Assembly (NCBI GenBank): GCA_031285845.1
Contig: JAITVK010000005.1
Location: 1 to 39,628, forward strand
Source of the DNA: Propionibacteriaceae bacterium
Lineage (GTDB): Bacteria; Actinomycetota; Actinomycetes; Propionibacteriales; Propionibacteriaceae
DNA length: 39,628 bases
Direction of reading: 5' to 3'
Shown here: positions 24,478 to 32,894 of the stretch, in pieces
Position numbering within the stretch: the stretch's first letter is position 1
Layout: each line of letters begins with the position of its first letter
The notes under the pieces: generated by a model
What the model was told of the DNA's origin: nothing
The model's database searches: none
The model's input: only the letters and a program-made list of their open reading frames with translations
Position numbers and translations under genes: made by a program

Positions 24478-24493
24478 ATACCCCCCAGGGTAT
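24478..24493 (-). promoter_or_regulatory. CsoR/CstR-type operator before sqr
   Basis: ATACCC-CCCA-GGGTAT is a 16-bp dyad 22 bases before the sqr start. G/C tracts flanked by ATA/TAT are the recognised operator form of the CsoR/CstR family. CstR senses persulfide and controls sulfide-detoxification genes. The site is adjacent to a TATACC hexamer that could be the sqr -10, so binding would block transcription. Confidence 0.75.
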
Positions 24494-24648
24494 ACGGCAG
24501 CAGGTGGAAACACAAGTCCTCATAAAGTAATCCATTTAGAGAGTACATGAATATACAGGGTAGATATCAAACGGGCGGGAGTGACTCGCCACGGTCGCTC
24601 CCGCTCTGCCTCACGCATAGCCAATTGGGCATCGACTTGCCAGAACGG

Positions 24649-24664
24649 ATACCCCCAGGGGTAT
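24649..24664 (+). promoter_or_regulatory. CsoR/CstR-type operator before the CoADR-rhodanese gene
   Basis: ATACCCC-CA-GGGGTAT, with perfect 7-base arms, is the better of the two divergent operators. It overlaps the -10 TATACT (24662-24667), which stands exactly 6 bases before the ATG at 24674. The transcript is therefore likely leaderless, and repressor binding would occlude RNA polymerase directly. The repressor gene is not in the window. Confidence 0.8.
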
Positions 24665-24673
24665 ACTCATGAC

Positions 24674-26581
24674 ATGTCCGAACACGATTCCTCTTTGTCC
24701 GGGAGTGGGGGCTCCGCAGCCGAAAAGGCGGAGCCCCCGACTTATCCTTCCGGTGGACCCACCTACGTTGTCGTCGGCGGTGTGGCCGGTGGGATGTCCG
24801 CCGCGGCCCGTTTACGTCGTCGCGACGAGTCGGCCACCATCATCGTGCTCGAACGCGGGCCGTACGTCTCGTACGCCAATTGTGGCCTGCCCTACTATGT
24901 CAGCGGCGAGATCGCCTCCCCTGACGACCTGCTGCTGCAAACCCCGCAGTCGCTGGCGGCCTCCCTCAACCTGGATGTTCGCGTCGGCCACACCGTGACG
25001 GGGCTGGATCCTGATCGTCGGGTCGTCCTCGTCGCCTCGGGTGACCACATCACCGAACTGGCGTACGACGCGGTGATTCTCGCGCCTGGCGCTGTCGCTG
25101 CCCGACCGCCGATCCCGGGATTGGATCACCCCAGCGTACGAACGCTGAAAACCGTGGATGACGCCCGAGCGCTGCGCCAACTGGTGGATGATGGCGCCCG
25201 TCGGGCTGTTGTGCTCGGGGCGGGGTTCATCGGGCTGGAGGCCGCCGAAGCGCTGGTGGCCCGCGGCCTGGACGTCGCCGTGGTCGAATACGCGCCCCAC
25301 GTCTTGCCGCCATTAGAAACCGAACTGGCTTGGCTCGCCGCTGAGGAATTGCGCCGCCTAGGCGTCTCGGTTCATGAGTCGGCGGCGGCGACCACAATCG
25401 ACGCCGATCCGGTCGTCGTCCGTCTCGCCGACGGGACCGGCCTGCCCGCCGACATCGTGGTCTTGGCGACCGGGGTGCGTCCCGACACCGCGCCGTTCGA
25501 AGCCGCGGGGGTCGCCTGTGACGGCGGCCACATCCTGATCGACGCTCATGGTCGGACCAATCTGCCCGAGGTCTACGCGGTCGGCGACGCCACGATGAGC
25601 GTCGACGCGGTGACAAGAAATCGGCGGCCAGTGCCGTTGGCTGGTCCAGCCAATCGCGGTGGACGGTACGTGGCCGACGCTGTGGTCACTGACCGCGCGA
25701 ATCGCGGAAGCTTTGGCGTCACCGCTGTGGATGGGGCGAGTCCGTCGTCAGGCGTCGACTCGGCGGGTCGCGGCAATCGGTCGCCGCTGGTCGCCGGCCA
25801 CGGGGTTTCGACCTTGGAATCCTCAGTCGTGGACGACGGGGGGACGGGTTGGTCGACCGCGCGACCGATGCCTCGGGCTTTGGGAACGGCCATCCTGCGA
25901 CTGGGCCAGTTGACCGTGGCCATGACTGGCGCCAATCGGGCGCAATTGGAACGCGCCGAGTTGGCGTACACCACGGTTCATCTGCACGCCCCGAATCACG
26001 CGGGGTATTTTCCCGGAGCCCATCCGATCCACCTGGTCGTCCACTTCGACCCGGTCACAGGCCAGCTGCTCGGCGCGCAAGCCGTTGGCGTCGACGGCGT
26101 CGACAAGCGGATCGACATCATCGCCACGGCGATGCGCTCAGGGTTGACTGCCCCCGATCTGATCGATCTGGATTTGAGCTATTCGCCGCCGTACGGCGCG
26201 GCCAAGGACCCAATCACCATGGTCGGGCTGGCGACCGACAACGTTTTGACTGCTCAACTGCGGCTGTGGCAGCCTGACCAGCTGGAGTGGGCGCGATCTG
26301 AGGACGTGCTGCTGCTCGACGTGCGCACCGCGCGGGAGTTTGCCACCGGACATCTGCCCGAGGCGGTCAACGTCCCCCACACTCAACTGCGAGATCGCCT
26401 CGATGAGGTCGCCCGTCTGGCGAAGGGGCGTCCGATCGCGGTGATGTGTCAGTCGGGAATGCGATCCTACATCGCTCACCGGATCCTGACCGGGCACGGC
26501 TTCGACTCATCCTCACTATCTGGGGGGATGCTCACGTTGCGCGCTTGGCTGGGTTCGCGCGGGTCCGAGATTCTGGTGTGA
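24674..26581 (+). CDS. CoA-disulfide/persulfide reductase fused to rhodanese
   Basis: FAD- and NAD(P)H-dependent enzyme of the CoADR family with a C-terminal sulfurtransferase, used to reduce CoA persulfide or polysulfide. The 635 residues contain, in order, the FAD fold (VVVGGVAGGMSAAARLRRR, 32-50), redox Cys70 (SYANCGLPYYVSG), the NAD(P)H fold (VVLGAGFIGLEAAEAL, about 179-194), the dimerisation domain (400-520) and rhodanese (LLLDVRTAREFATGH onward). The rhodanese Cys is Cys592 in CQSGMRS. About 60 extra low-complexity residues (338-399, nt 25685-25870) interrupt the reductase between RGGRYVADA and ALGTAILR. Start at 24674 follows a leaderless-type promoter; the open frame upstream crosses the operator. 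Confidence 0.9.
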   Translation: MSEHDSSLSGSGGSAAEKAEPPTYPSGGPTYVVVGGVAGGMSAAARLRRRDESATIIVLERGPYVSYANCGLPYYVSGEIASPDDLLLQTPQSLAASLNLDVRVGHTVTGLDPDRRVVLVASGDHITELAYDAVILAPGAVAARPPIPGLDHPSVRTLKTVDDARALRQLVDDGARRAVVLGAGFIGLEAAEALVARGLDVAVVEYAPHVLPPLETELAWLAAEELRRLGVSVHESAAATTIDADPVVVRLADGTGLPADIVVLATGVRPDTAPFEAAGVACDGGHILIDAHGRTNLPEVYAVGDATMSVDAVTRNRRPVPLAGPANRGGRYVADAVVTDRANRGSFGVTAVDGASPSSGVDSAGRGNRSPLVAGHGVSTLESSVVDDGGTGWSTARPMPRALGTAILRLGQLTVAMTGANRAQLERAELAYTTVHLHAPNHAGYFPGAHPIHLVVHFDPVTGQLLGAQAVGVDGVDKRIDIIATAMRSGLTAPDLIDLDLSYSPPYGAAKDPITMVGLATDNVLTAQLRLWQPDQLEWARSEDVLLLDVRTAREFATGHLPEAVNVPHTQLRDRLDEVARLAKGRPIAVMCQSGMRSYIAHRILTGHGFDSSSLSGGMLTLRAWLGSRGSEILV

Positions 26582-26616
26582 GGTCACCAATCCTCACCAC
26601 TAACAAGGGAGAAAAC

Positions 26617-26796
26617 ATGTGTCGTCCTGTCACTTGCCGCGTCTGCGGCAAGACCACCTGGGCTGGCTGTGGCCAGCACGTCGCCTCGGTCAAAGCCAGC
26701 GTGCCGAAAGGGCAGTGGTGCGACGGACGTCACACCCCCGAGGAGATCTCGGCCGCCAAAGCCAGTCAGGGGTTCTTCTCACGGTTGTTCGGCTGA
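26617..26796 (+). CDS. Small cysteine-rich protein in the sulfide locus
   Basis: A 59-residue protein, MCRPVTCRVCGKTTWAGCGQ to FFSRLFG, 35 bases after the CoADR-rhodanese stop and preceded by AAGGGAGA. Six cysteines and two histidines (CRPVTCRVC, GCGQHV, WCDGRH) suggest a zinc site. The pattern CxTCGKTTWxGCGQH recurs in small unannotated actinobacterial proteins as far as I recall; no function is known to me. Its place directly after the persulfide enzyme suggests co-expression, and the thiols could carry sulfane sulfur or bind metal. Confidence 0.75.
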   Translation: MCRPVTCRVCGKTTWAGCGQHVASVKASVPKGQWCDGRHTPEEISAAKASQGFFSRLFG

Positions 26797-26805
26797 ACCT
26801 CTGAG

Positions 26806-26878
26806 GCGGGTGACCCGCTCCAGCGCCGCGAAATCTCACTGACCAGCGCCGAGACCTTCACTCCGGACGGGTGACCCG
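26806..26878 (+). terminator. Paired GGGTGACCC palindromes after the small Cys-rich gene
   Basis: GCGGGTGACCCGC (26806-26818) and a second CGGGTGACCCG (26868-26878) frame two related segments beginning CCAGCGCCG. The first palindrome lies 10 bases after the stop at 26796. They resemble an actinobacterial terminator pair but have no U run, and the duplicated pattern may instead be a regulatory site ahead of the glycosylase gene. Confidence 0.35.
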
Positions 26879-26946
26879 CCCGAGCAGCACAGAACCGTTA
26901 GCATGGTGGTGACCGGGTGTTGATCCTGGTCGTCAGGAGAAGGATC

Positions 26947-27810
26947 ATGCCTGAACTGCCTGAAGTCGAAGCCATCCGTGGTTTCCTCCACGCCCACTGT
27001 CTCGGACTGGTCGTCGACCAGACCCACATCGTGTCGTTCGCCTGTTTGAAGACAGCCACCATTCCCGTGACCGCCTTACGTGGCGCTGAGGTCATCGACG
27101 TCACCCGGCGGGGCAAATTCCTCGGGTTACGGGTCGGGGAGACTTGGCTGGTCACCCATCTGGCTCGGGCCGGATGGCTCAGATGGTACGACCAAGTGCC
27201 GACCACGGTTCCACGTCCGGGCAAGACGCCGATCGCTCTTCGCCTGAGGTTCACTGATGGATCGGGATTCGACTTGACTGAGGCGGGAACCCGTCAACGT
27301 CTCGCGGTCTATCTGGTTCACGACTTGGCGGACGTTCCGGGGGTGGCCACGCTCGGTCCAGAACCGATGGCTCCACAATTCACACCCGAGGTGTTCGACC
27401 ACATTCTGAATGACGCTGGTCGGGCTCAGATCAAGGGCGTCCTGCGCGATCAACGCATCCTCGCCGGGGTCGGCAACGCGTATTCCGATGAGATTCTGTG
27501 GGCGGCGGGACTGAGTCCGTTCGCCCCAGCCGCCGGGCTGGATCCGACCCAGCGTCGCCGACTCTATCGCGCCCTGAAAGACACCCTGGAGCAGGCCGTC
27601 GGCCGTACGCACGATGTCGGGGTGGTCGGACTGAAAGCGGAGAAGAAGGCGGGGTTGGCGGTCCATGGACGGACGGGCCAGCCCTGCCCGCGTTGTGGCG
27701 GCCTCATCGCCGAAGTCAGTTTCGCCGACTCGTCGTTGCAGTATTGCCCGACCTGTCAAACCAAGGGCAAGGTTCTGGCCGACCGACGGTTGTCGCGCCT
27801 GTTGAAGTGA
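26947..27810 (+). CDS. Fpg/Nei-family DNA glycosylase
   Basis: Base-excision repair enzyme that removes oxidised bases and nicks the abasic site. The 287-residue protein begins PELPEVEAIRGFL, where the proline after the initiator Met is the catalytic amine and Glu its partner. RRGKFLGL carries the conserved Lys. The helix-two-turn-helix reads RILAGVGNAYSDEILW. The C-terminal zinc finger has CPRC and CPTC pairs and ends KGKVLADRRLSRLLK, a form common in actinobacterial Fpg paralogues. The ATG at 26947 follows AGGAGAAGGATC. Whether it is the main MutM or a paralogue with different lesion preference cannot be told. Confidence 0.9.
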   Translation: MPELPEVEAIRGFLHAHCLGLVVDQTHIVSFACLKTATIPVTALRGAEVIDVTRRGKFLGLRVGETWLVTHLARAGWLRWYDQVPTTVPRPGKTPIALRLRFTDGSGFDLTEAGTRQRLAVYLVHDLADVPGVATLGPEPMAPQFTPEVFDHILNDAGRAQIKGVLRDQRILAGVGNAYSDEILWAAGLSPFAPAAGLDPTQRRRLYRALKDTLEQAVGRTHDVGVVGLKAEKKAGLAVHGRTGQPCPRCGGLIAEVSFADSSLQYCPTCQTKGKVLADRRLSRLLK

Positions 27811-27880
27811 GTCTGACAAGCCCGTCCGTACCGATTCCTCGGGTCGGGTCCAACCTGAATTGATCTCGACATTGTCTAGG

Positions 27881-27907
27881 TATCAGATAACTGATAGGGA
27901 GTACGCT
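27881..27907 (+). promoter_or_regulatory. Dyad and leaderless promoter before the response regulator
   Basis: TATCAG-ATAA-CTGATA (27881-27896) is a perfect inverted repeat. Five bases later comes TACGCT (27902-27907), and the ATG follows after exactly 6 bases, as in a leaderless start. A GGGAG at 27897-27901 is too far to act as a ribosome site. The dyad spans the -35 zone and may be an autoregulatory site. Confidence 0.5.
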
Positions 27908-27913
27908 CTTCTT

Positions 27914-28576
27914 ATGCGAACTCCTCTGAGTGTCATGTTGGTCGACGATGAGGCTGAGGTACGCGAGGCCTTTCGGGACTTTTTCGCCCGGCAAACCGAG
28001 TTCACGTTGGTCGGGGAGGTGCCGGACGGACGCGCCGCGGTGGCGGCGTGGCGGCAGTTGCGCCCCCAGGTCACACTCATGGATCTGCAGATGCCCGGGA
28101 TATCCGGTGTCGACGCGATCAAGCTGCTGTGTCGGGAGGATCCCGGCGTCTGCGTGGTGGCGTTGACCGCGTTCGGGACCCATCAGCATGTGGTCGCGGC
28201 GCTACGGGCCGGAGCCTCCGGCTACGTTCTCAAAGGCTGCGGACCATCGGCGCTGACCCAGGCGATTCGCGACGCGCACATGGGTCGGATGCCGTTGTCA
28301 CCGGGGGTACGCCTGGCGTTGGTCGACTCGATTCGTGAACCGGGCTGGTCTGATCCGTCGCAATGGTCGGCCAGTGTCACCGATGCCGAGATGGAGATCC
28401 TTCGCTGCTTGGCGGCCGGGTTGAGCGCGGCGCAGATCAGTGAACGACTGAAGATGGCCGAGCCTGTCGTCCACGGTCATTTGGGCAGTCTGACCAGCAA
28501 GCTCAACGCCGGATCGCCCACCGAGATCGTCATCAAGGCGCTTCAACTGGGGATCATCGACCTCGAAGCCTTCTAG
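27914..28576 (+). CDS. NarL/FixJ-family response regulator (orphan)
   Basis: Cytoplasmic two-component transcription regulator of 220 residues. The receiver domain shows the acidic pair in LVDDEAEVREAF, phospho-acceptor Asp57 (TLMDLQM), Thr85 and Lys107 (YVLKGCG). The C-terminal LuxR-type helix-turn-helix (EMEILRCLAAGLSAAQISERL, in part, about 159-179) departs from consensus in its recognition helix, AEPVVHGHLGSLTSKL. No sensor kinase gene is adjacent, so the partner is elsewhere. The start at 27914 gives the family N-terminus; earlier in-frame codons lie in the promoter. Confidence 0.9.
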   Translation: MRTPLSVMLVDDEAEVREAFRDFFARQTEFTLVGEVPDGRAAVAAWRQLRPQVTLMDLQMPGISGVDAIKLLCREDPGVCVVALTAFGTHQHVVAALRAGASGYVLKGCGPSALTQAIRDAHMGRMPLSPGVRLALVDSIREPGWSDPSQWSASVTDAEMEILRCLAAGLSAAQISERLKMAEPVVHGHLGSLTSKLNAGSPTEIVIKALQLGIIDLEAF

Positions 28577-28587
28577 CTGGCGGGCCT

Positions 28588-28694
28588 GTCAGCCGGACTG
28601 GGGCCAGCCGACCTGGGGCCAGCTAGAGTCCTGTCAATCGGACTGGGGCCAGCCAGAGTCATGCCAGCTGGAGTCCCTCCAGCCAGAGTCCTGG
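28588..28694. repeat. Degenerate GGGGCCAGC/CCAGAGTC repeats
   Basis: The space between the response regulator and the convergent DUF2510 gene is built from imperfect units such as CTGGGGCCAGC (three times) and CCAGCCAGAGTC-like strings, five to seven in all, with a spacing of about 15-30 bases. Many contain the palindrome CCAGCTGG or near forms of it. It may act as a bidirectional terminator; it is otherwise unexplained. Confidence 0.6.
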
Positions 28695-29330
28695 CTAGTC
28701 GTTGCCCTGATAACCGGGGAACGTCTTGTTCATGGTGTCGAACAGATCCATCGCCGCGCCAAGGCCATCCTTGATGTGGACCAGCAGTTGATTGTCGGTC
28801 ACGCCGTACTCGCAATCGAGGATCAGCTCGGTGAAAACGCGACCATTGCCGTCTTGGGGGTACTCCACCCACACGGCCTGGGCGAAGCTGTTGCGACGTT
28901 GCCAGTCGTTGAGCGCGGTCGTCACCTGTGGGGCGAGCGCCAAAGGCAGCCGGGCCGACCACCGACCCATCAGTTTGAACAGCTCTTTCTTCTCGCCCAC
29001 GCGAAGGAACCAGACCATGTGACCGCCGAAATTGGCCCACATGTCGCCGTCGTCGTCGAACTGATGACCCCACTTCTGGCTGTCGAGCACATGGGCGACG
29101 CGTTCGATGGTCAACAGCCCGAGCTGGTCGCGTTCGGTGAATTGGAGCGGCGCTTGAGTGACTTGGACGCTCTGCGGCGCTTGGGGTTCGACGCTCGCGC
29201 TCGGGGCAGCCTGGTTCATGGGCTGGGTGTAGCCGGTCCAGGTGCTGCCGTCCCACCAGCGCAGCAGCAGCGGATTCTGCGGATCGGGATACCAAGCGGC
29301 GGCCGGCGAAGCTGAAGGGTTGTGCGTCAT
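28695..29330 (-). CDS. DUF2510 and YbjN-like domain protein
   Basis: A 211-residue protein with an N-terminal DUF2510 motif (AAAWYPDPQNPLLLRWWDGSTWTGYTQP, cited in part, residues 11-38), a short linker, and a domain resembling YbjN/type III chaperone folds (QLGLLTIERVAHVLDSQKW onward). DUF2510 is widespread in actinobacteria, often on membrane or secreted proteins, but no membrane span follows here. The ATG at 29330 has no ribosome site. TAGGTT (minus strand, 29342-29337) lies exactly 6 bases upstream, so the mRNA is probably leaderless. Function is unknown. Confidence 0.75.
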   Translation of the reverse strand: MTHNPSASPAAAWYPDPQNPLLLRWWDGSTWTGYTQPMNQAAPSASVEPQAPQSVQVTQAPLQFTERDQLGLLTIERVAHVLDSQKWGHQFDDDGDMWANFGGHMVWFLRVGEKKELFKLMGRWSARLPLALAPQVTTALNDWQRRNSFAQAVWVEYPQDGNGRVFTELILDCEYGVTDNQLLVHIKDGLGAAMDLFDTMNKTFPGYQGND

Positions 29331-29479
29331 GGGAGCAACCTAACACATGTGCGACCCGGCTTGTACTCGACGGGCAGACGCAGGGGACAACCCCTCACGT
29401 TCCGGTCGCTGCTGGTCGTCAGCCACGACGATCGCGCGAGGGCCGGGATTGCTGGGGTGTTCGACTGCGCGAGCTCGCC

Positions 29480-30526
29480 TCAGCGCCGCTTCGCCCCAGC
29501 GCCGACCAGTCCGAGTTCGACCAGGCTCTTGGCGGTGGCGAGAATGGCCTCTTCGCCAGATCGCGGCCGCCACCCCAGTAGTGCCCGCGCCTTCTCGTTG
29601 CTGCAGGCGGTGTTGCGTCCCAGGAAGGTCGCGGGCATCCGCAAGGTCGGCGAGAACGGAGCCAGCAGGCGTACGACCAGATCAGGCACTTCCTTGGTCG
29701 ACACCCGCCGGGCGGCTGTTCCGAGGTTGTCTTTGAGGATCGTCGCCTCCTCCAGATAGGTCAGATTCTGGCCCGAGGTGGCGATGAAGCGCTGGCCGAC
29801 CGCTTCGGGGCGGGTCATGGCCAACAGGTGGAGGTCGGCCACGTCACGCACGTCGACGTAGTCGAAACCGAGTCGCAAAAGGTACGGCATCTTGCCTGAC
29901 AACATCGACTGAATGATCTGGTTCGAATGAGAGAAGTCCGCGCCGAGGACAGGGCCCATCACCGCCACCGGGTTGACGACGGCCAGCGGCAGATCCTCGT
30001 TGGCCGAGAACTGCCATGCCGCGCGCTCGGCCACCGTTTTGGATCGTTGATATGCGTCGATGCGACCGTTGAGGTTAGTCCAGTCCTCCTCGGTGAACAG
30101 GTCGGGATGGCGCTTGTGTCCGGCGATGATCGCCCCAGAGGCAGAGGTCAGGACGACGCGCCTGACTCGGGCGGCCTTGGCGGCCGTCATGACTCGAGTG
30201 ACTCCGCCCACCGCCATGGACACCATCTCCGCTTCACCGCGAGGACGGGTCGCCGGGGTGGGGGAAGCCACGTGGATGACGTAAGTCGCTCCATCGACGG
30301 CTTGATCCCAGTTGTCGTCGCTGGTGAGATCGGCTTGAACGGTCTCGACGGTCTCGGGTTCGGCCGCGCCACCTTGGGCGAGCATCGATCGCACCTCGTC
30401 AGTGCGGTCGAGTCGGCGTAGCGTCGTGCGCACACGGTAGCCCTGGTTCATCAAGGCGATGATGATGTGGGTGGCGATGAAACCACTACCACCGGTCACC
30501 GCGACCAACTGCCTGTGCACAGCCAT
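29480..30526 (-). CDS. NAD(P)-dependent epimerase/dehydratase (extended SDR)
   Basis: Short-chain dehydrogenase of the extended, dihydroflavonol-reductase-like type, 348 residues. The N-terminal cofactor motif is VTGGSGFIATHI, the basic LRRLDR after strand 2 suggests NADPH, and the catalytic YxxxK reads YQRSK after SASGAII. The ATG at 30526 is preceded by GGGGGA; the open frame to 30631 adds residues that do not fit the family. Substrate is unknown; such enzymes reduce aldehydes or ketones. It is divergent from the MFS exporter and shares an operator-like dyad with it. Confidence 0.87.
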   Translation of the reverse strand: MAVHRQLVAVTGGSGFIATHIIIALMNQGYRVRTTLRRLDRTDEVRSMLAQGGAAEPETVETVQADLTSDDNWDQAVDGATYVIHVASPTPATRPRGEAEMVSMAVGGVTRVMTAAKAARVRRVVLTSASGAIIAGHKRHPDLFTEEDWTNLNGRIDAYQRSKTVAERAAWQFSANEDLPLAVVNPVAVMGPVLGADFSHSNQIIQSMLSGKMPYLLRLGFDYVDVRDVADLHLLAMTRPEAVGQRFIATSGQNLTYLEEATILKDNLGTAARRVSTKEVPDLVVRLLAPFSPTLRMPATFLGRNTACSNEKARALLGWRPRSGEEAILATAKSLVELGLVGAGAKRR

Positions 30527-30842
30527 GCGTTCCCCCTGCTCTGGCGCTGTGAGCGCTCTCGCCGCGACGGTGGACCGATGACTGCTGCTGCTCACAGCCT
30601 GGGCGCCGCCGCGACACATCACACAGTACATGATGTCGCCTGCGATGCGGCGCTGGCGCGGTGGCCGCGGGGTGGAATGAAAGAGCTATCGCTATTGAAA
30701 CACAGGATTATACTTGCTCAGACTGGTCCGTTGCGTCTTGTCAATTGGTCTTGCCGTCTGAGCTTGCCCGGGGTCGCCCAGGCGATGATTCGGCAGTTTC
30801 GATCCATGAGGCGAGCGCCCCTGAAAGAAAGCGTCATCCCTC
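30527..30842. promoter_or_regulatory. Divergent control region SDR/MFS
   Basis: This 316-bp gap holds an imperfect dyad. ACATCA (30616-30621) N9 TGATGT (30631-30636) lies inside a wider GCGACA (30611-30616) and TGTCGC (30634-30639) pairing. A TATACT hexamer at 30709-30714 may be a -10 for the MFS gene. Ahead of the MFS ATG only a weak GAAAGAAAG purine run is seen. The dyad has the form expected of a TetR- or MarR-type repressor site, but no regulator gene is adjacent. No gene was found here. Confidence 0.45.
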
Positions 30843-32696
30843 ATGAGCCCCTCATCCTCCTCGTCAGGCGGACAGACCGCTGAGACGGCTTTCAGTGGCG
30901 TTGACTCTCGCGACCCGGTCGGATCGCCCAGTGTGACCGATCAGACAGCCCCGCTCCCGCCCGAACAGCCGAAGCGGCGACGGGTGGCGTACAAATGGAT
31001 CGCCCTGTCCAACACGACACTCGGCGTCCTGATGGCTTCGACCACCGGAAACATCATCCTGATCTCGCTGCCGGCCATCTTCCGGGGCATGAACGTCGAT
31101 CCGCTGTCACCGGCTGGAGCCAACTACATGCTCTGGATGCTGATGGGTTTCACGGTGGTGACCGCCACGCTGCTCGTCACGCTGGGGCGGTTGTCTGACA
31201 TCTTCGGTCGCGTACGCCTCTACAACCTCGGGTTCGCCATCTTCACGCTGGCCTCCGTCTTGCTGTATCTGACCCCGGCGTCGGGCGGGACCGGGTTGAC
31301 CATCATGATCATTTTCCGGCTTCTCCAAGGTGTGGGCGCGGGTTTCCTGTTCTCCAATTCGATGGCCATCATCACTGACGCCTTCAAATCTCATGAGCGC
31401 GGCATGGCGATGGGGCTGAACCAGATCGCCAGCGTCGGAGGAACCCTGCTGGGTCTGATCCTAGGCGGAGTCCTGTCGGCCATCGACTGGCGACTAGTCT
31501 TCCTCGTCTCGGTTCCCATCGGACTGTTCGGAACGGTCTGGGCGTACCTGATGTTGAAAGAACAAACCAAGCCGGTCAAGGCCCAGCGCATCGACTGGCT
31601 CGGCAACATCACGTTCGCTGTCGGGTTGACCGCGCTGCTGTTGGCAATGACCACCGGCATCATGCCGTACGGCGACTCGACTATGGGGTGGGCTAACCCG
31701 ATCGTCATCGGCGGACTGATCCTCGCCGTAGTCAGCCTCGTCGCGTTCGTCATCGTCGAGTTGAAGGTCTCCTCGCCGATGTTCCACCTCGGTTTGTTCC
31801 GCAACCGCGCCTTCGCTGCTGGCAACATCAGCTTGTTTTTGTCGTCGATCGCGCGCGGTGGCCTGCAGTTCATCCTCGTCATCTGGCTGCAAGGCATCTG
31901 GCTGCCGCTGCATGGGTATTCGTTTGAGTCGACCCCGCTGTGGTCGGGAATCTACATGCTGCCGATGATGGGCGGCTTCTTCATCATGGGGCCGCTGTGT
32001 GGGCGGCTGTCGGATCGCTACGGCGCGCGCTGGTTCGCCACCGGCGGCATGGCGATCTCTGTGGTCGGCTTCTTGGCGCTCAACTTGCTGCCGTCGGATT
32101 TCCACTACAGCGTCTTCTTCGTCATCTTGGCCATCCTCGGCATCGGCATGGGGATGTTCGCCGCACCCAACACTTCGGCCATCATGAACGCGGTTCCCCC
32201 CGATCAGCGCGGGGCGTCGTCGGGGATGCGGTCGACTTTCCAGAACACGGGCACCGCGCTCAGCATGGCGCTCTACTTCACCATCATGATCATGGGGTTG
32301 TCGCGCCACCTGCCGGAGGTTCTCGGTCGAGCGCTGATCGGGGCCGGGGTTCCCACCGATGTCGCGCAGCAGGTGGCCGGAATGCCACCGACTTCGGCCC
32401 TGTTCGCGGCCTTCCTCGGCTACAACCCGATGGAATCACTGATGCCGGCTTCGGCGATGTCGGCCTTGCCACAAGCCACTCAGCAGACCCTGACCGGAAC
32501 CACTTTCTTCCCCGAAGCCATCGCGCCTGCGGTGATGTCTAGTCTTCATCTGGCGTTCTACGTCTCGGCTGGGTTGTCCCTGGTGGCGGCGGTCATCTCG
32601 TTCTTCCGTGGTGGGCGCTACGTCTACGGCGAGCGACCTGGCCCCGTCATCGGGCCGGTCAAGACGCGCGGCGAGTCGGTCTGGGTTCAGCAGTGA
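30843..32696 (+). CDS. MFS exporter, DHA2 (14-span) family
   Basis: Proton-driven multidrug efflux protein of 617 residues. A roughly 45-residue polar N-terminus (SPSSSSSGGQTAE) leads into 14 predicted membrane spans. These include the motif-A-like loop LGRLSDIFGRVRLYN between spans 2 and 3, and GAGFLFSNSMAIITDAF and GMAMGLNQIASVGGTLLGL in the fourth and fifth spans. The second half keeps GRLSDRYGARW, and the loop PPDQRGASSGMRSTFQNTG is typical of DHA2 transporters. Substrate cannot be predicted. The upstream dyad suggests control by a ligand-responsive repressor. Confidence 0.9.
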   Translation: MSPSSSSSGGQTAETAFSGVDSRDPVGSPSVTDQTAPLPPEQPKRRRVAYKWIALSNTTLGVLMASTTGNIILISLPAIFRGMNVDPLSPAGANYMLWMLMGFTVVTATLLVTLGRLSDIFGRVRLYNLGFAIFTLASVLLYLTPASGGTGLTIMIIFRLLQGVGAGFLFSNSMAIITDAFKSHERGMAMGLNQIASVGGTLLGLILGGVLSAIDWRLVFLVSVPIGLFGTVWAYLMLKEQTKPVKAQRIDWLGNITFAVGLTALLLAMTTGIMPYGDSTMGWANPIVIGGLILAVVSLVAFVIVELKVSSPMFHLGLFRNRAFAAGNISLFLSSIARGGLQFILVIWLQGIWLPLHGYSFESTPLWSGIYMLPMMGGFFIMGPLCGRLSDRYGARWFATGGMAISVVGFLALNLLPSDFHYSVFFVILAILGIGMGMFAAPNTSAIMNAVPPDQRGASSGMRSTFQNTGTALSMALYFTIMIMGLSRHLPEVLGRALIGAGVPTDVAQQVAGMPPTSALFAAFLGYNPMESLMPASAMSALPQATQQTLTGTTFFPEAIAPAVMSSLHLAFYVSAGLSLVAAVISFFRGGRYVYGERPGPVIGPVKTRGESVWVQQ

Positions 32697-32894
32697 TCGC
32701 GGTGGGCTGGTTTGGATGATGGTCGGTTCGCGGTGAAGGTTAGTCCCGGTCGCGGTGAATTCTTCGTCGTACGTCCGCAGCCGTCGTACGCGAGCCGTGG
32801 CGCGTCGCTCGGAGCTAACCGTCGCCGCCGAGGGTCAGAACTCGGATCGCGTTAGCGGTCGCACTGATCGACGCAGACCGCCCTGCGCTGAGGC

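Noticed and set aside
31494-32309. 271-codon minus-strand frame opposite the DHA2 exporter
   Set aside because: Rich in His, Arg, Asp and Glu as expected of an antisense frame over membrane-span codons.
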